Below are positions 18,538 through 27,800 of a stretch of DNA of 64,000 nucleotides, one piece after another; the first letter of the stretch is position 1; each line of letters starts with the position of its first letter. The stretch covers positions 1-64,000 of the forward strand of contig QFXH01000011.1 in the NCBI GenBank assembly GCA_003402345.1, written 5' to 3'. The DNA comes from Candidatus Nitrotoga sp. MKT (GTDB lineage: Bacteria; Pseudomonadota; Gammaproteobacteria; Burkholderiales; Gallionellaceae). Under the pieces are notes generated by a model, which made no database searches, was not told where the DNA came from, and saw nothing but the letters and a program-made list of their open reading frames with translations. The position numbers were made by a program, and so were the translations under genes.

Positions 18538-20661
18538 GTGAAGTATTTAATTTTAATCAGTGCACTGCTCGGCAGTTTTCTGCTTTATCTGCTGTCAAGC
18601 GCCAGCGCTAATACTGAGCTGTTTTCTCGCAACTACTATGTGCTGCTGGCTTTGGCCGGGGTTCTGGCATCGTACTTAACTGTGCTGGTTGGCTATCAAT
18701 TATGGCAGTTACGCGGCAAGCTTAAGGCACAAGTATTTGGCGCGAAACTTACCCTGCGCCTGACACTATTTTTCATATTGATTGCGATCTTGCCTGGTTT
18801 ACTGGTGTATGCTGTTTCGGTACAGTTCCTTGATAAGAGCATCGAATCGTGGTTCGACCTTCGGGTAGAAAAAGCGTTGGAAGGCGGTTTGAACTTGGGC
18901 CGAAATGCGCTGGAAACGGGTCTCAATGAACTGAGCAAAAAAGGCCAGTCCACCGCCCTGTTACTTGCCAAACAATCTCCGGGCCAATACAAAAAAACGT
19001 TGGCCCAGCTAATAGGCAAAGGTACGGCCCAGGATGCTGCATTGTTTAACAAAAGCGGAAAGCTACTTGCGTTTGCCAGTAGCAGCCGCAAGCCGCCTCC
19101 AGATGCGCCGGATGCCGAAATGTTGCGTGAGGCAGGCCAACAGGGGCTGCATAGCATTATTGATACGCTGCCGGATAACAGCCTGATATTACGTGCGCTG
19201 GTGCTGGTTAAGCCACAGCGATCGTTGGCCGGGGCGCGTATCCTGCAGCTGACACAACCCGTGCCCAAGCAGCTTGCCGCTGACGCAGAAATGGTACGGG
19301 CGGTTTATCGCGATTACCAGGAATTGTCACTGTCCCGTTTGGGATTGAAGCGCTTATATGGCATCACGCTGACGCTATCATTGTTGATTGTATTGTTGAG
19401 CGCGGTGTCAGCCGCTTTTTTTATCAGTGATCGCCTAAGCGCTCCGCTCGCAGCGCTGGCCGAAGGCACGCGGGCGGTAGCGCAGGGCGATTTTTCGCGT
19501 CAACATCCAATTAAAAGCAGTGATGAGCTGGGTGCCCTGACCGGGCTATTCAACCAGATGACATTACAGCTGGCCGATGCAAAAACCACGAGCGAGCAGC
19601 AACAACGCCAAGCCGAGGACGCTAAAGTTTATTTGGAAAGCATGCTGGCACATCTATCGTCTGGTGTTTTAGTAGTGGATGAGCAATTTAGGCTGCGTTC
19701 TGTCAATAGTAGTGCGGCGCAGATACTTGGGGCATCGCTCCCGGATATGCAGGGTGTACCTTTAGCGGAAATCGCCGTGCGGCACCCCCTGTTACGTTCC
19801 TTTTCCGATGCGGTCATGCAAGCCTTTAATGAAGTGACAAGCGGCGAATGGCAGCGCCAGATTGAGCGGCTCAGCAAAAATGGTGATCAAATATTATTAA
19901 TGCGTGGCACCCGGTTATCCACAGCGATGGACAATAGCTACGTAGTGGTGTTCGACGATATTACCCATTTGCTGCAAGCGGAACGTCAGGCCGCGTGGGG
20001 CGAAGTGGCACGCCGCTTGGCGCACGAAATCAAGAATCCGCTAACACCTATTCAATTGTCTGCGGAGCGCCTTCAACACAAATTGAGCGCTAAGCTCGAC
20101 GGTGGCGACGCACAACTGTTACAGCGGGCCACGCAGACTATCGTGAGTCAAGTGGCGGCCATGAAAAATATGGTAACGGAATTCGCCGATTATGCCCGGG
20201 CGCCCGCTCCTAAGTTGGTAGCGCTGGACATGCACCAGCTACTACGTGAAGTGCTCGGATTGTATGAAGCTAGCGGCAGTCCGATTATTTTGTGCTTGAA
20301 TGCGGCCCAAGCTTGGGTGAAAGGGGATGCGACACGCTTGCGCCAAGTGATCCATAATTTGTTGCAGAACTCGTATGACGCTTTACAAAATGTGGCCCAA
20401 CGGGAAATTATCGTAAGTACGGCAGAAGAAGGTGGCGCACTAAAATTATGCGTGCAAGACAATGGCTGTGGTTTTCCTGAACATTTGCTGGCGCGCGCTT
20501 TTGAACCTTACAGGACAACTAAACCCAAGGGTACCGGGCTAGGTTTGGCGATCGTGAAAAAAATTGTGGAAGAGCACGGTGGCAGTATTGTTATTGAAAA
20601 TGTAGCAGCCAGTGGAACGCGAGTAAGTGTTACCTTGCCCTTATTGATAGAGGTCGTGTAA
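18538..20661 (+). CDS. ntrY: NtrY-like membrane sensor histidine kinase
   Basis: 707 residues. Transmembrane helices lie near residues 3-22, 32-52 and 75-95. An extracytoplasmic segment follows to about 270, then a fourth helix (LYGITLTLSLLIVLLSAVSA), a HAMP domain, a PAS domain (about 370-470), the HisKA box EVARRLAHEIKNPLTPIQLS with the phosphorylated His, and a HATPase_c domain (HNLLQNSYDAL, DNGCGFPEHLL, GTGLGLAIV). The start codon is GTG, three bases after the DUF4390 stop. The architecture and pairing are those of NtrY, which is linked to nitrogen metabolism or redox and envelope stress in other proteobacteria. The signal here is unknown. Confidence 0.85.
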   Translation: MKYLILISALLGSFLLYLLSSASANTELFSRNYYVLLALAGVLASYLTVLVGYQLWQLRGKLKAQVFGAKLTLRLTLFFILIAILPGLLVYAVSVQFLDKSIESWFDLRVEKALEGGLNLGRNALETGLNELSKKGQSTALLLAKQSPGQYKKTLAQLIGKGTAQDAALFNKSGKLLAFASSSRKPPPDAPDAEMLREAGQQGLHSIIDTLPDNSLILRALVLVKPQRSLAGARILQLTQPVPKQLAADAEMVRAVYRDYQELSLSRLGLKRLYGITLTLSLLIVLLSAVSAAFFISDRLSAPLAALAEGTRAVAQGDFSRQHPIKSSDELGALTGLFNQMTLQLADAKTTSEQQQRQAEDAKVYLESMLAHLSSGVLVVDEQFRLRSVNSSAAQILGASLPDMQGVPLAEIAVRHPLLRSFSDAVMQAFNEVTSGEWQRQIERLSKNGDQILLMRGTRLSTAMDNSYVVVFDDITHLLQAERQAAWGEVARRLAHEIKNPLTPIQLSAERLQHKLSAKLDGGDAQLLQRATQTIVSQVAAMKNMVTEFADYARAPAPKLVALDMHQLLREVLGLYEASGSPIILCLNAAQAWVKGDATRLRQVIHNLLQNSYDALQNVAQREIIVSTAEEGGALKLCVQDNGCGFPEHLLARAFEPYRTTKPKGTGLGLAIVKKIVEEHGGSIVIENVAASGTRVSVTLPLLIEVV

Positions 20662-20663
20662 AA

Positions 20664-21323
20664 ATGGCAACTAAAGAAATTCTAGTAGTCGATGATGAAA
20701 TTGGAATACGCGAGTTGCTCTCGGAAATTTTGTTTGACGAAGGTTACCGTGTACATCTGGCTGAAAATGCTATCCAGGCCCGCGAGTTTCGCAACCGGCA
20801 AGTGCCGGACTTGGTTTTGCTCGATATTTGGATGCCGAATACCGATGGCATTAGTTTGCTTAAAGAATGGGTAGATCAGAATTTGTTGACTATGCCAGTG
20901 GTCATGATGTCAGGGCATGGCACCATAGAAACAGCGCTTGAGGCGACACGTATCGGTGCGGTGGATTTCCTTGAAAAACCTATTGCGTTACAGAAGTTGC
21001 TGGATACGGTTACCAAGGCAATCAGGTTGAGCGCAATTCCCCATCCCCATCCCCAGCAAGAAACTACATCAGCAGACTTAACTGACAAGGGAAGCGCAGC
21101 AACTATCTGGGAGGCTGCGGCGCAATTTCCATTGCCGCTTGATTTGCCGTTGCGCGAAGCGCGTGAACATTTTGATAGCCTTTACTTTAGCTATCATATG
21201 CAGAAAGAAAACGGCAATATGACCCGCGTGGCAAAAAACGTCGGATTGGAGCGTACCCATTTATACCGCAAATTAAAACAACTCGACGTCATGTTTACCA
21301 AGAAAGACTCGGATAAAAATTAA
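20664..21323 (+). CDS. NtrX-like response regulator lacking the AAA+ domain
   Basis: 219 residues. The receiver domain (about 1-120) has EILVVDDEIGIRELL, LVLLDIWMP with the phosphorylated Asp, and MMSGHGTIETA. After a linker comes a Fis-type helix-turn-helix (MTRVAKNVGLERTHLYRKLK). The sigma-54-activating AAA+ ATPase domain of classical NtrX (450 residues or more) is absent, with no GAFTGA or Walker motifs. It would therefore act as a DNA-binding regulator without directly opening sigma-54 complexes. It starts two bases after the kinase stop and forms a two-component pair with it. Confidence 0.85.
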   Translation: MATKEILVVDDEIGIRELLSEILFDEGYRVHLAENAIQAREFRNRQVPDLVLLDIWMPNTDGISLLKEWVDQNLLTMPVVMMSGHGTIETALEATRIGAVDFLEKPIALQKLLDTVTKAIRLSAIPHPHPQQETTSADLTDKGSAATIWEAAAQFPLPLDLPLREAREHFDSLYFSYHMQKENGNMTRVAKNVGLERTHLYRKLKQLDVMFTKKDSDKN

Positions 21324-21457
21324 CATCTATTGCCCTGTACTGCACTTTGAGGGGAATTGTAGTTTCGCTGGCTCGCTAACTCCAAGTTAGCCATCATGCC
21401 TGAGTCTCACATCATCACATTATGCGCGGGCTGCAAAGCTTCGATTAACATTGCTAC

Positions 21458-21663
21458 GGGCACATCTAAGAATAGCGTTGCTTACGTAATTGGTATTTCG
21501 AAAAAGTGACTGCTTATGCAAATGGCGAATTAGTCCATCATGACCACGAGCCGCTATCAGAGCACCATGGGCAGGATTCTGCCAAAAAACCATGATGGCC
21601 AATCATGGCACCTACCGGGCTTGTGCTTTGTTTTGTCTGGGAATTTGAATTTTTAGAGGCGTC
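21458..21663. mobile_element. Diverged relative of the 5800-5940 MITE-like element
   Basis: The right end (GAATTTTTAGAGGCGTC, 21647-21663) and the adjacent 40 bases match the left end of the 141-bp element in reverse orientation. The left end GGGCACATCTAAGAATA (21458-21474) matches the other terminus imperfectly. The 206-bp interior is not similar and contains a palindromic stretch around ccatgatggccaatcatgg. It ends just before the ppk2 stop codon. The remaining 135 bases to the response regulator hold only a hairpin (GCTAACT-CCA-AGTTAGC). Confidence 0.5.
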
Positions 21664-21669
21664 GTGAAT

Positions 21670-22557
21670 TCATTTGCCATCCGGTTTTTCTTCCATTAAT
21701 TGTTGGCGGATCGACAGCAAATCCTGCTGACGTTTGGCATCCGTTTTTGGATAGCTCATTTTGAGGGACTTAAACGTATCGAGAATAATATTTGAAACAA
21801 TGAGCCGTGCGTTTTCCTTGTCATCGGCTGGCACCACATACCATGGCGCTAATTTTGTGCTCGTTGCGCTCAGGCATGCCTCATAGGCCTGCATATATTG
21901 GTTCCAGAATTTTCTTTCAACGATGTCTGCCTGATCGAATTTCCAGTTTTTTTCGGGATCGTCGATACGTTCGAGAAAGCGCTTGCGCTGCTCATCTTTC
22001 GAAAGGTGCAGGAAAAATTTGATGACCCGTGTGCCGTTGCGGTGGAGATGATTCTCCAGGTTTACGATGGAGAGATAACGTTCCTGCCAGATTGTTTTCT
22101 CGTCAATCAGTCCGTCCGGTAATCCCTGTCCGTGGAGAATTTCAGGATGCACACGGACGATTAATACCTCTTCATAATAGGATCGGTTAAAGATGCCGAT
22201 GCGGCCGCGTTCCGGCAGGCACTGGGTGGTGCGCCACAGAAAATCATGATCCAATTCCGTAGCGCTGGGATGCTTGAAACTGAACACCTGGCAGCCTTGT
22301 GGATTAATACCGGACATCACATGCCGGATGGCCCCGTCCTTTCCTGCCGCGTCCATGGCTTGAAAAATTAGCAGTAAAGAATGGCGGTTGGACGCATACA
22401 GCAGTTGTTGCAAATCGCTTAATTCCGACACTTGCTTTGAAAGAAGCTTGTTGTAACTTTCCTTTGATTTGTAAACCGGCTTCACCAATGTCGGCCACTT
22501 TTTGAGATTGACCTGTTCACCTTCTTGAACCTGGAAATCTTTTGAATTTACTTTCAT
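21670..22557 (-). CDS. ppk2: Polyphosphate kinase 2 family protein
   Basis: PPK2 enzymes phosphorylate nucleotides with polyphosphate. The 295 residues show Walker [18 protein letters not shown], the lid [17 protein letters not shown], Walker [19 protein letters not shown] and [19 protein letters not shown]. It is the single-domain type. Whether it prefers AMP or ADP cannot be read with confidence from sequence alone. I chose the ATG at 22557 (MKVNSKDF) because AGGG precedes it at normal spacing; the longer frame to 22599 adds an unconserved leader. It is monocistronic and flanked by a MITE relative downstream. Confidence 0.9.
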   Translation of the reverse strand: MKVNSKDFQVQEGEQVNLKKWPTLVKPVYKSKESYNKLLSKQVSELSDLQQLLYASNRHSLLLIFQAMDAAGKDGAIRHVMSGINPQGCQVFSFKHPSATELDHDFLWRTTQCLPERGRIGIFNRSYYEEVLIVRVHPEILHGQGLPDGLIDEKTIWQERYLSIVNLENHLHRNGTRVIKFFLHLSKDEQRKRFLERIDDPEKNWKFDQADIVERKFWNQYMQAYEACLSATSTKLAPWYVVPADDKENARLIVSNIILDTFKSLKMSYPKTDAKRQQDLLSIRQQLMEEKPDGK

Positions 22558-22705
22558 TTTCACCCTTTCGGTAAGCATCAAGTCCGCGCTATTGCGCATT
22601 ATTTTTTGCTATTCTGAATTTCCTTTAATCCTCTTGCTCTGCCATGCCTCTGTAATGCTCCGCCATTTTACTGGCATATCCGACTATATTTTACGGTACC
22701 GTGCA

Positions 22706-22758
22706 TTTCAGCCCGGCAGGTTGTAGGCTGAAAAATGAAGCCCAACATCACAGGGAGA
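22706..22758 (+). repeat. REP-like palindrome upstream of the RAYT gene
   Basis: TTTCAGCCCGGCAGG, then TAGGCTGAAAAATGAAG and CCCAACATCACAGGGAG immediately precede the RAYT ATG. The last block is identical to the segment at 24699-24715. Short palindromic GC-rich REP units flanking the transposase are the signature of RAYT/TnpA-REP loci. Confidence 0.65.
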
Positions 22759-22762
22759 ACAC

Positions 22763-23293
22763 ATGCGTTACCAGCGTGACGATGCAGCGGGAGGTACATA
22801 CTTCTTCACTGTGAATCTGGCTGAACGACGCTCCGATGTATTGGTGCGGCATATCGATGACTTACGTGCGACCATGAAAACGGTGAAAGACGCACATCCG
22901 TTTGTCATCCTGGCGATGGTGGTGTTACCCGAACACCTGCATGCGATATGGCTTTTGTCCCCGGATGATGCCGGCTATCCGCTGCGTTGGTCGCTCATCA
23001 AGGCCGGGTTCTCGCGGCGGCTGGCAAAAGGCGAGCACATTCGAGCCAGCCGCCAAGCCAAGCGTGAGCGAGGCATCTGGCAGCGACGGTATTGGGAACA
23101 TCAAATTCGGGATGAGATTGATCTTGCGCGGCACGTCGATTACATTCATTACAATCCCGTAAAACATGGCTGGGTCACTCACCCTGTTGATTGGCCGCAT
23201 TCAACATTGCATGGCTACCTTGAACGGGGGACGGCAGCATCCGATTGGGTGGGGGAAATGGGTGATGGAGTAGACGGTTATAGTGGGCGGTGA
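22763..23293 (+). CDS. REP-associated tyrosine transposase (RAYT)
   Basis: 176 residues of the Y1/IS200-like superfamily. YFFTVNLAERRSDVLVRHID at the N-terminus, the HUH-type metal motif in VVLPEHLHAIWLL (H-x-H), WQRRYWEHQIRDEIDLARHV and YIHYNPVKHGWV with the nucleophilic Tyr region are all present. RAYTs are thought to mobilise REP palindromes rather than themselves. A GGGAG lies about 7 bases before the ATG. REP-like palindromes occur on both sides, and a decayed second copy of the gene start lies at 24727. Confidence 0.9.
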   Translation: MRYQRDDAAGGTYFFTVNLAERRSDVLVRHIDDLRATMKTVKDAHPFVILAMVVLPEHLHAIWLLSPDDAGYPLRWSLIKAGFSRRLAKGEHIRASRQAKRERGIWQRRYWEHQIRDEIDLARHVDYIHYNPVKHGWVTHPVDWPHSTLHGYLERGTAASDWVGEMGDGVDGYSGR

Positions 23294-23326
23294 GATGTTT
23301 GGCTTCATTTCATTCAGCCCAACCTT
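23294..23326. repeat. REP-like palindrome downstream of the RAYT gene
   Basis: The segment gatgtttggcttcatttc followed by attcagcccaacc is homologous, in reverse orientation, to the REP unit at 24672-24704. It lies within the 15 bases after the RAYT stop and just before the lipoprotein gene's stop. Together with the 5' unit it brackets the transposase. Confidence 0.6.
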
Positions 23327-23332
23327 GCTTTA

Positions 23333-23785
23333 TCAATCGAGCCCGACCCCATTGATTGCTCTACAGTCATTGCCTTGCCAATTCCACTTTGTGATTATTC
23401 CTTGCGCATTAACTGTAAACCGAGTGATGCACTGCATTGCAATATTCTGAACTGGGGTAGTTTGCTGTATGTATGTAGTTGAGGTTCCAGAGTACGTGCC
23501 GTATGCCGAGCCGCCAGTTCCATAAACATTGGCCGTTCCTGAGTTATAGGTTGTTTGTGGAACAGTGGTTGTATAGCCGCCGATTTGAACGTTACGCTGA
23601 TTTGAAAATTCCAGGATTCGACCGCCATCCGACAATGGGTAGGAGCTGCGAGGCGGCCCCCAACTCAACACTAGACTATCGACCTTCCAGCCGACCCATG
23701 AGTTAAGCATTTTCTCGTAGTTTGCTGTTGTGGCACACGCGGTCAGCAATATGGAAACGACGGCAAGGACTCTTTTGATCATCAT
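23333..23785 (-). CDS. Hypothetical lipoprotein
   Basis: 150 residues. The lipoprotein signal MMIKRVLAVVSILLTAC has a lipobox (LTAC). The mature part starts with a conserved-looking WVGWKVDSLVLSWGPP block and contains a Gly/Ser/Thr/Tyr-rich low-complexity middle (about residues 70-112). The end has two Cys residues (MQCITRF, GNDCRAI). It resembles a family of small SmpA/BamE-like bacterial lipoproteins, but I cannot name it. The position between RAYT REPs and the HEPN-motif gene suggests accessory origin. Confidence 0.7.
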   Translation of the reverse strand: MMIKRVLAVVSILLTACATTANYEKMLNSWVGWKVDSLVLSWGPPRSSYPLSDGGRILEFSNQRNVQIGGYTTTVPQTTYNSGTANVYGTGGSAYGTYSGTSTTYIQQTTPVQNIAMQCITRFTVNAQGIITKWNWQGNDCRAINGVGLD

Positions 23786-23821
23786 CTATGGCTCCTTGGT
23801 TGAAGGGGGCTAATGTAAAAA

Positions 23822-23876
23822 TAACCGGCGCTGCGCTGTCTTATTGCGCAGCGTACGGTTGACTGCCGGGTTGGGC
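23822..23876 (-). other. attC-like stem after the HEPN-motif gene
   Basis: On the minus strand the gene stop is followed within 5 bases by GCCCAAC (23876-23870), matching RYYYAAC. An inverted repeat AACCG-tac-GCTGCGC / GCGCAGC-gc-CGGTT (23860-23823) follows. The distal GTTRRRY core is not clean (GTTATTT). With the upstream site at 24431 it brackets the gene as in an integron cassette. Confidence 0.4.
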
Positions 23877-23881
23877 GGCGT

Positions 23882-24421
23882 TTACGGGACGTGTATTGCA
23901 TATAGCTCCTTCTTTACGAGACTCACTATAAGTTCAAACACGTAGCGGTCTACTCTCAAAGTCGCCCCTTTGGAAACAGGAGGCAAGAGCTTCAGCTTCT
24001 CAGTTTTCGACGTGCCAATAGCGAGGTTGTGGATGATGGCGTGACGATACGTCCCCAACTCTCTGAAAAGTTCGTTTCGGACGTCGTTCTTTTCAATCCC
24101 GCGCTGTTTCGCAAGGGCGAGTCTGTAATTGTCCTCCCAAAGAGAGTAGACAAAACTGATGCAAATGTTACCAACAAGCACCTCGTCGATTCCACCATCC
24201 TCAAGCGAAAGAAGCTGATCTTGGATTGTGGCAGTGTGAATGTCGTCAACGCCGTTTAGAGTAAAAGACGATGAACGCAATGGCGTGCCAAGGGGCACAC
24301 CAGCTTCCGATGCCAACTTGCGGAGGTTGTTTCGTTGCCCTGGTAATGAAAAGCAGACTCGAACCATAGTGCCGCAGATGGCATCAATTCTCGATTCGTA
24401 CTCACACAAAATTGGATGCAT
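23882..24421 (-). CDS. HEPN-motif protein of unknown function
   Basis: 179 residues, mostly helical by composition. Near residue 130 it carries ELGTYRHAIIHNLAI. RHAIIH fits the R[NDH]xxxH signature of HEPN RNases, which often act as toxins or defence effectors. No MNT antitoxin or other partner gene is adjacent. I chose the ATG at 24421 (MHPILCEYES) over 24439 because the latter falls in the GTTGGGC core. Predicted role: an RNA-cleaving or RNA-binding effector, inferred from the single motif only. Confidence 0.55.
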   Translation of the reverse strand: MHPILCEYESRIDAICGTMVRVCFSLPGQRNNLRKLASEAGVPLGTPLRSSSFTLNGVDDIHTATIQDQLLSLEDGGIDEVLVGNICISFVYSLWEDNYRLALAKQRGIEKNDVRNELFRELGTYRHAIIHNLAIGTSKTEKLKLLPPVSKGATLRVDRYVFELIVSLVKKELYAIHVP

Positions 24422-24430
24422 GTTCAAGCC

Positions 24431-24522
24431 GCCCAACATGGTTCGAGTTGAACGGCACCCCCGCCAGACGGCTTGCCTTCCTGGTTCTGCTGCTGCGAAC
24501 AGGCTCTAACGAGGCGTTAGGC
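24431..24522 (-). other. attC-like site before the HEPN-motif gene
   Basis: On the minus strand the 92-bp segment begins with GCCTAAC (24522-24516) and ends with GTTGGGC (24437-24431), both matching the attC core consensus. Its right half CAACTCGAACCATGTTGGGC parallels the site before the DUF2971 gene. Internal L-box pairing is weak. No integron integrase is visible in the window, so it would be an isolated or relict attC. Confidence 0.45.
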
Positions 24523-24671
24523 GCAGATGGACATGCTCCGCTACTCTGGATTTGTGCTACGTAGTGCCCGCCCATTTTTGTTTCCCCTGTGTGTGATGGC
24601 TGAAAAAATGAACCCTTAAAAACCATTATATGCCGCGAAGCGTAGCTTGTCGTCGTCAGCATTAACGACTT

Positions 24672-24765
24672 CAGCCCGGTTGGGCTAAATGAAAGAAGCC
24701 CAACATCACAGGGAGTGGATGAACAGATGTATTACCGACGTGCCAATACAGCGGAAGGCGCATGA
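24672..24765 (+). pseudogene. REP unit plus decayed 5' end of a second RAYT gene
   Basis: AGCCCGGTTGGGCT and the pair GTTGGGCT/AGCCCAAC (24679-24704) form REP-type hairpins. The same CCCAACATCACAGGGAG leader as the intact RAYT follows. The next ATG (24727) opens MYYRRANTAEGA and stops at TGA 24765, aligning with MRYQRDDAAGGT of the intact protein. The rest of the gene is gone. Up to hrpA (24867) nothing else is recognisable. Between 24530 and 24660 I see no gene. Confidence 0.6.
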
Positions 24766-24866
24766 AACCAGACAGGAACTAGTCTAATAAACCTTCCTCC
24801 AACCATGCTGCTTCCTGATCTCCCCAGTTTTTCTGCACCTACTGATTTCGGGTACAATTCTGAGCA

Positions 24867-27800
24867 ATGACTGACCGCCCATTCCACCCCATCCCCGCTG
24901 GATCTCTTCACGTTCGTCGTGCCGCACGTATTGAATTGCTTGCTCCAATCGAGTTTCCGCTTGACCTGCCGGTAGTATTGCGGCGTGAAGAATTAGCGCA
25001 AGCCATCGCTGCTAATCAGGTGATCATCGTTTGTGGTGAGACCGGTTCTGGTAAAACCACGCAGCTACCTAAAATCTGTTTGAGCCTGGGCCGTGGTGTG
25101 CAAGGCGTCATTGCCCACACCCAGCCTCGCCGTGTCGCGGCGCGCTCTGTGGCAACGCGCATCGCGGTTGAACTGAAAACCGAGTTGGGTGGCCTAGTGG
25201 GCTATAAGATTCGCTTTAATGACAAGGTATCGCCGGATACTTGCATCAAGCTGATGACTGATGGCATTTTGCTGGCGGAAATCCAGAGCGATCGGCTGCT
25301 GAAAAAATATGACACCATCATCATCGACGAGGCGCATGAGCGCAGCCTGAATATCGATTTTCTGTTGGGTTATTTCAAGCAGCTGTTGCCACGCCGCCGT
25401 GATCTCAAGCTCATCATTACTTCGGCTACGCTGGATGCGGAGCGCTTCGCTAAACATTTCAGCGGTGCGCCTATCATGCAGGTCAGTGGCCGCAGTTATC
25501 CGGTGGAGGTGCGTTACCGTCCGTTGCAGGAGAATGCCGAAGGCGAGATGCAGGATATTCCGCAGGCGGTGTGTGCCGCGCTGGATGAACTGGCAGTGGA
25601 GGGCTTGCGCGGCGACATTTTGGTTTTTCTGCCGGGAGAACGCGAAATCCGCGACACTGCGGAAGCTTTGCGCAAGCATCATCCCGTTGGTGTGGAAATC
25701 TTGCCGCTGTTCTCGCGCCTGTCGGCGGCTGAGCAGGATCGCGTATTCAAAACTTCCGGCATGCGCCGTGTCGTGCTAGCAACCAATGTCGCGGAGACTT
25801 CCTTAACCGTACCGAATATCGGATATGTGATCGACAGCGGGCTGGCTCGCATCAATCGTTACAGCATACGGCAAAAAGTCGAGCAATTGCGCGTAGAGAA
25901 AATTGCGCGTGCCGCCGCCAACCAGCGTGCCGGGCGTTGTGGGCGGGTGATGAGCGGGATATGCGTGCGTCTGTATGACGAGCCGGATTTCCTGGCGCGC
26001 ACAGAATATTCCGATGCGGAAATTTTCCGTGTGTCATTGGCAACAGTAATATTGCGTATGAGTGCGCTGGGCTTGGGCGAAGTTGAACAATTTCCATTTA
26101 TAGAGCCGCCCGGATCGCGTTCAATTGCCGATGGCTACCAGTTGTTGGCGCAATTGAATGCAATAAACGAAGAGCGGCAGCTGACGCCGCTGGGACGCGA
26201 GCTGGCAAAGCTGCCGCTTGACCCGAAAATCGCACGCCTGCTGCTGGCTGGAAGGCAATATCACTGTCTACAGGAAATTCTCATCATCGCCAGCGCGTTA
26301 TCGTTGCAGGACCCGCGTGACCGTCCGTCGGAGTGGCGTAAAGCGGCGGATGATGCACATCAGCGTTTTAATGATGAGCGCTCGGATTTCCTGGCCTATG
26401 TGAATTTGTGGGCATGGTTTCAAGAGGCGGTGAAGCATAAGAAATCCAAGCGCCTGTGGGCAAATGAATGCCGCGAGAAATTCTTGTCGCCACTGCGTTT
26501 GCGCGAATGGCATGAGCTGTATCAGCAGTTGCACGTGCAGGTTGCCGAGATGGGCATGCGGCTGAATGAAATTCCTGCCAGCTATGATGAAATCCACAAG
26601 GCGCTGTTAACGGGCCTGCTGGGTAATGTCGGCTGCAAGAGCGTGGACCGCGAGGCGCATTATCAGGGCGCGCGCGAAATAAAATTTTTTATCGTGCCGA
26701 ATTCGGCGTTGGCGAAAAAAAGCCCAAAATGGGTCGTGGCAGCTGAATTAACCGAGACGACGAAACTGTATGCCCGTTGTGTGGCGCGCATCGAACCGGA
26801 ATGGCTGGAAGAAGTGGGGGCGCATCTGATCAAGCGCCACTATTTTGATCCGCACTGGGAGAAGAAGGCGGCGCAGGTTGTGGCATTCGAACGCAGCACC
26901 TTGTATGGCCTGGTTATCAATCCGAAAAAACGCGTGCATTACGGCCCGATGAACGTGCCGGAATCGCGCGCGGTGTTTATTCGCCAAGCGTTAGTGGCGG
27001 GCGAATTTCATACATTCGCGCCTTTCTTCTCGCACAACCAGAAATTAATCCAGGACATTGAGGCGCTGGAGCATAAGGCGCGCCGACCGGATGTGTTGGT
27101 AGACGACGAATTGATCTTTGCCTTTTACGATAGCATCATCCCGCCGCACATCTACAATGGCGCGGCATTCGAGGCATGGCGCAAGGAGGCGGAACGCGCC
27201 AATCCGCGCCTGCTGTATCTGCAACGTGACGACCTGATGCGCCATGAGGCAGCGGGCATTACCACCGACCAGTTCCCCCCGCAATTGGTGATGAACAACA
27301 TCAGCTATGCACTGGCTTATCATTTTGTGCCGGGCAAGAGCGACGATGGCGTGAATCTCACCGTGCCACTGGCCCTGATTAATCAGGTATCCGCTGCGCG
27401 TTGCGAGTATTTGGTGCCCGGCCTGCTGGCAGAAAAAGTGGCGCAATTGATAAAGACTTTGCCGCAGAAGCTGCGCCGCCATATGGTGCCGGTGCCGGAA
27501 TTCGCCGCCTTGTTTTGTCGTGATGTGCCGCCCTCGGATACGCCATTGTTGCAGGCTTTGGCACGCTATATCCGCGAACAAAAACAATTGGAAGTTTTAC
27601 TGGATGCATTTCGGTTAGAGCAATTGCCGGCCCACCTGCTCATGAATTTTTATGTCGTAGACGAGCATGGCAGACAGTTGGGGGTTTCGCGCAATTTCCT
27701 TCAGTTGCGTGCCGAGCTTGCGCCCAAGCTTGCGCCAGCCGCTGCAAAGGGTGCCGCCGCAGAACAAAAATCTGTGCGTTTTACCGATTGGAGTATGGGC

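Noticed and set aside
27045-27587. 180-codon minus-strand frame
   Set aside because: Antisense to hrpA; no SD and no recognisable domain.
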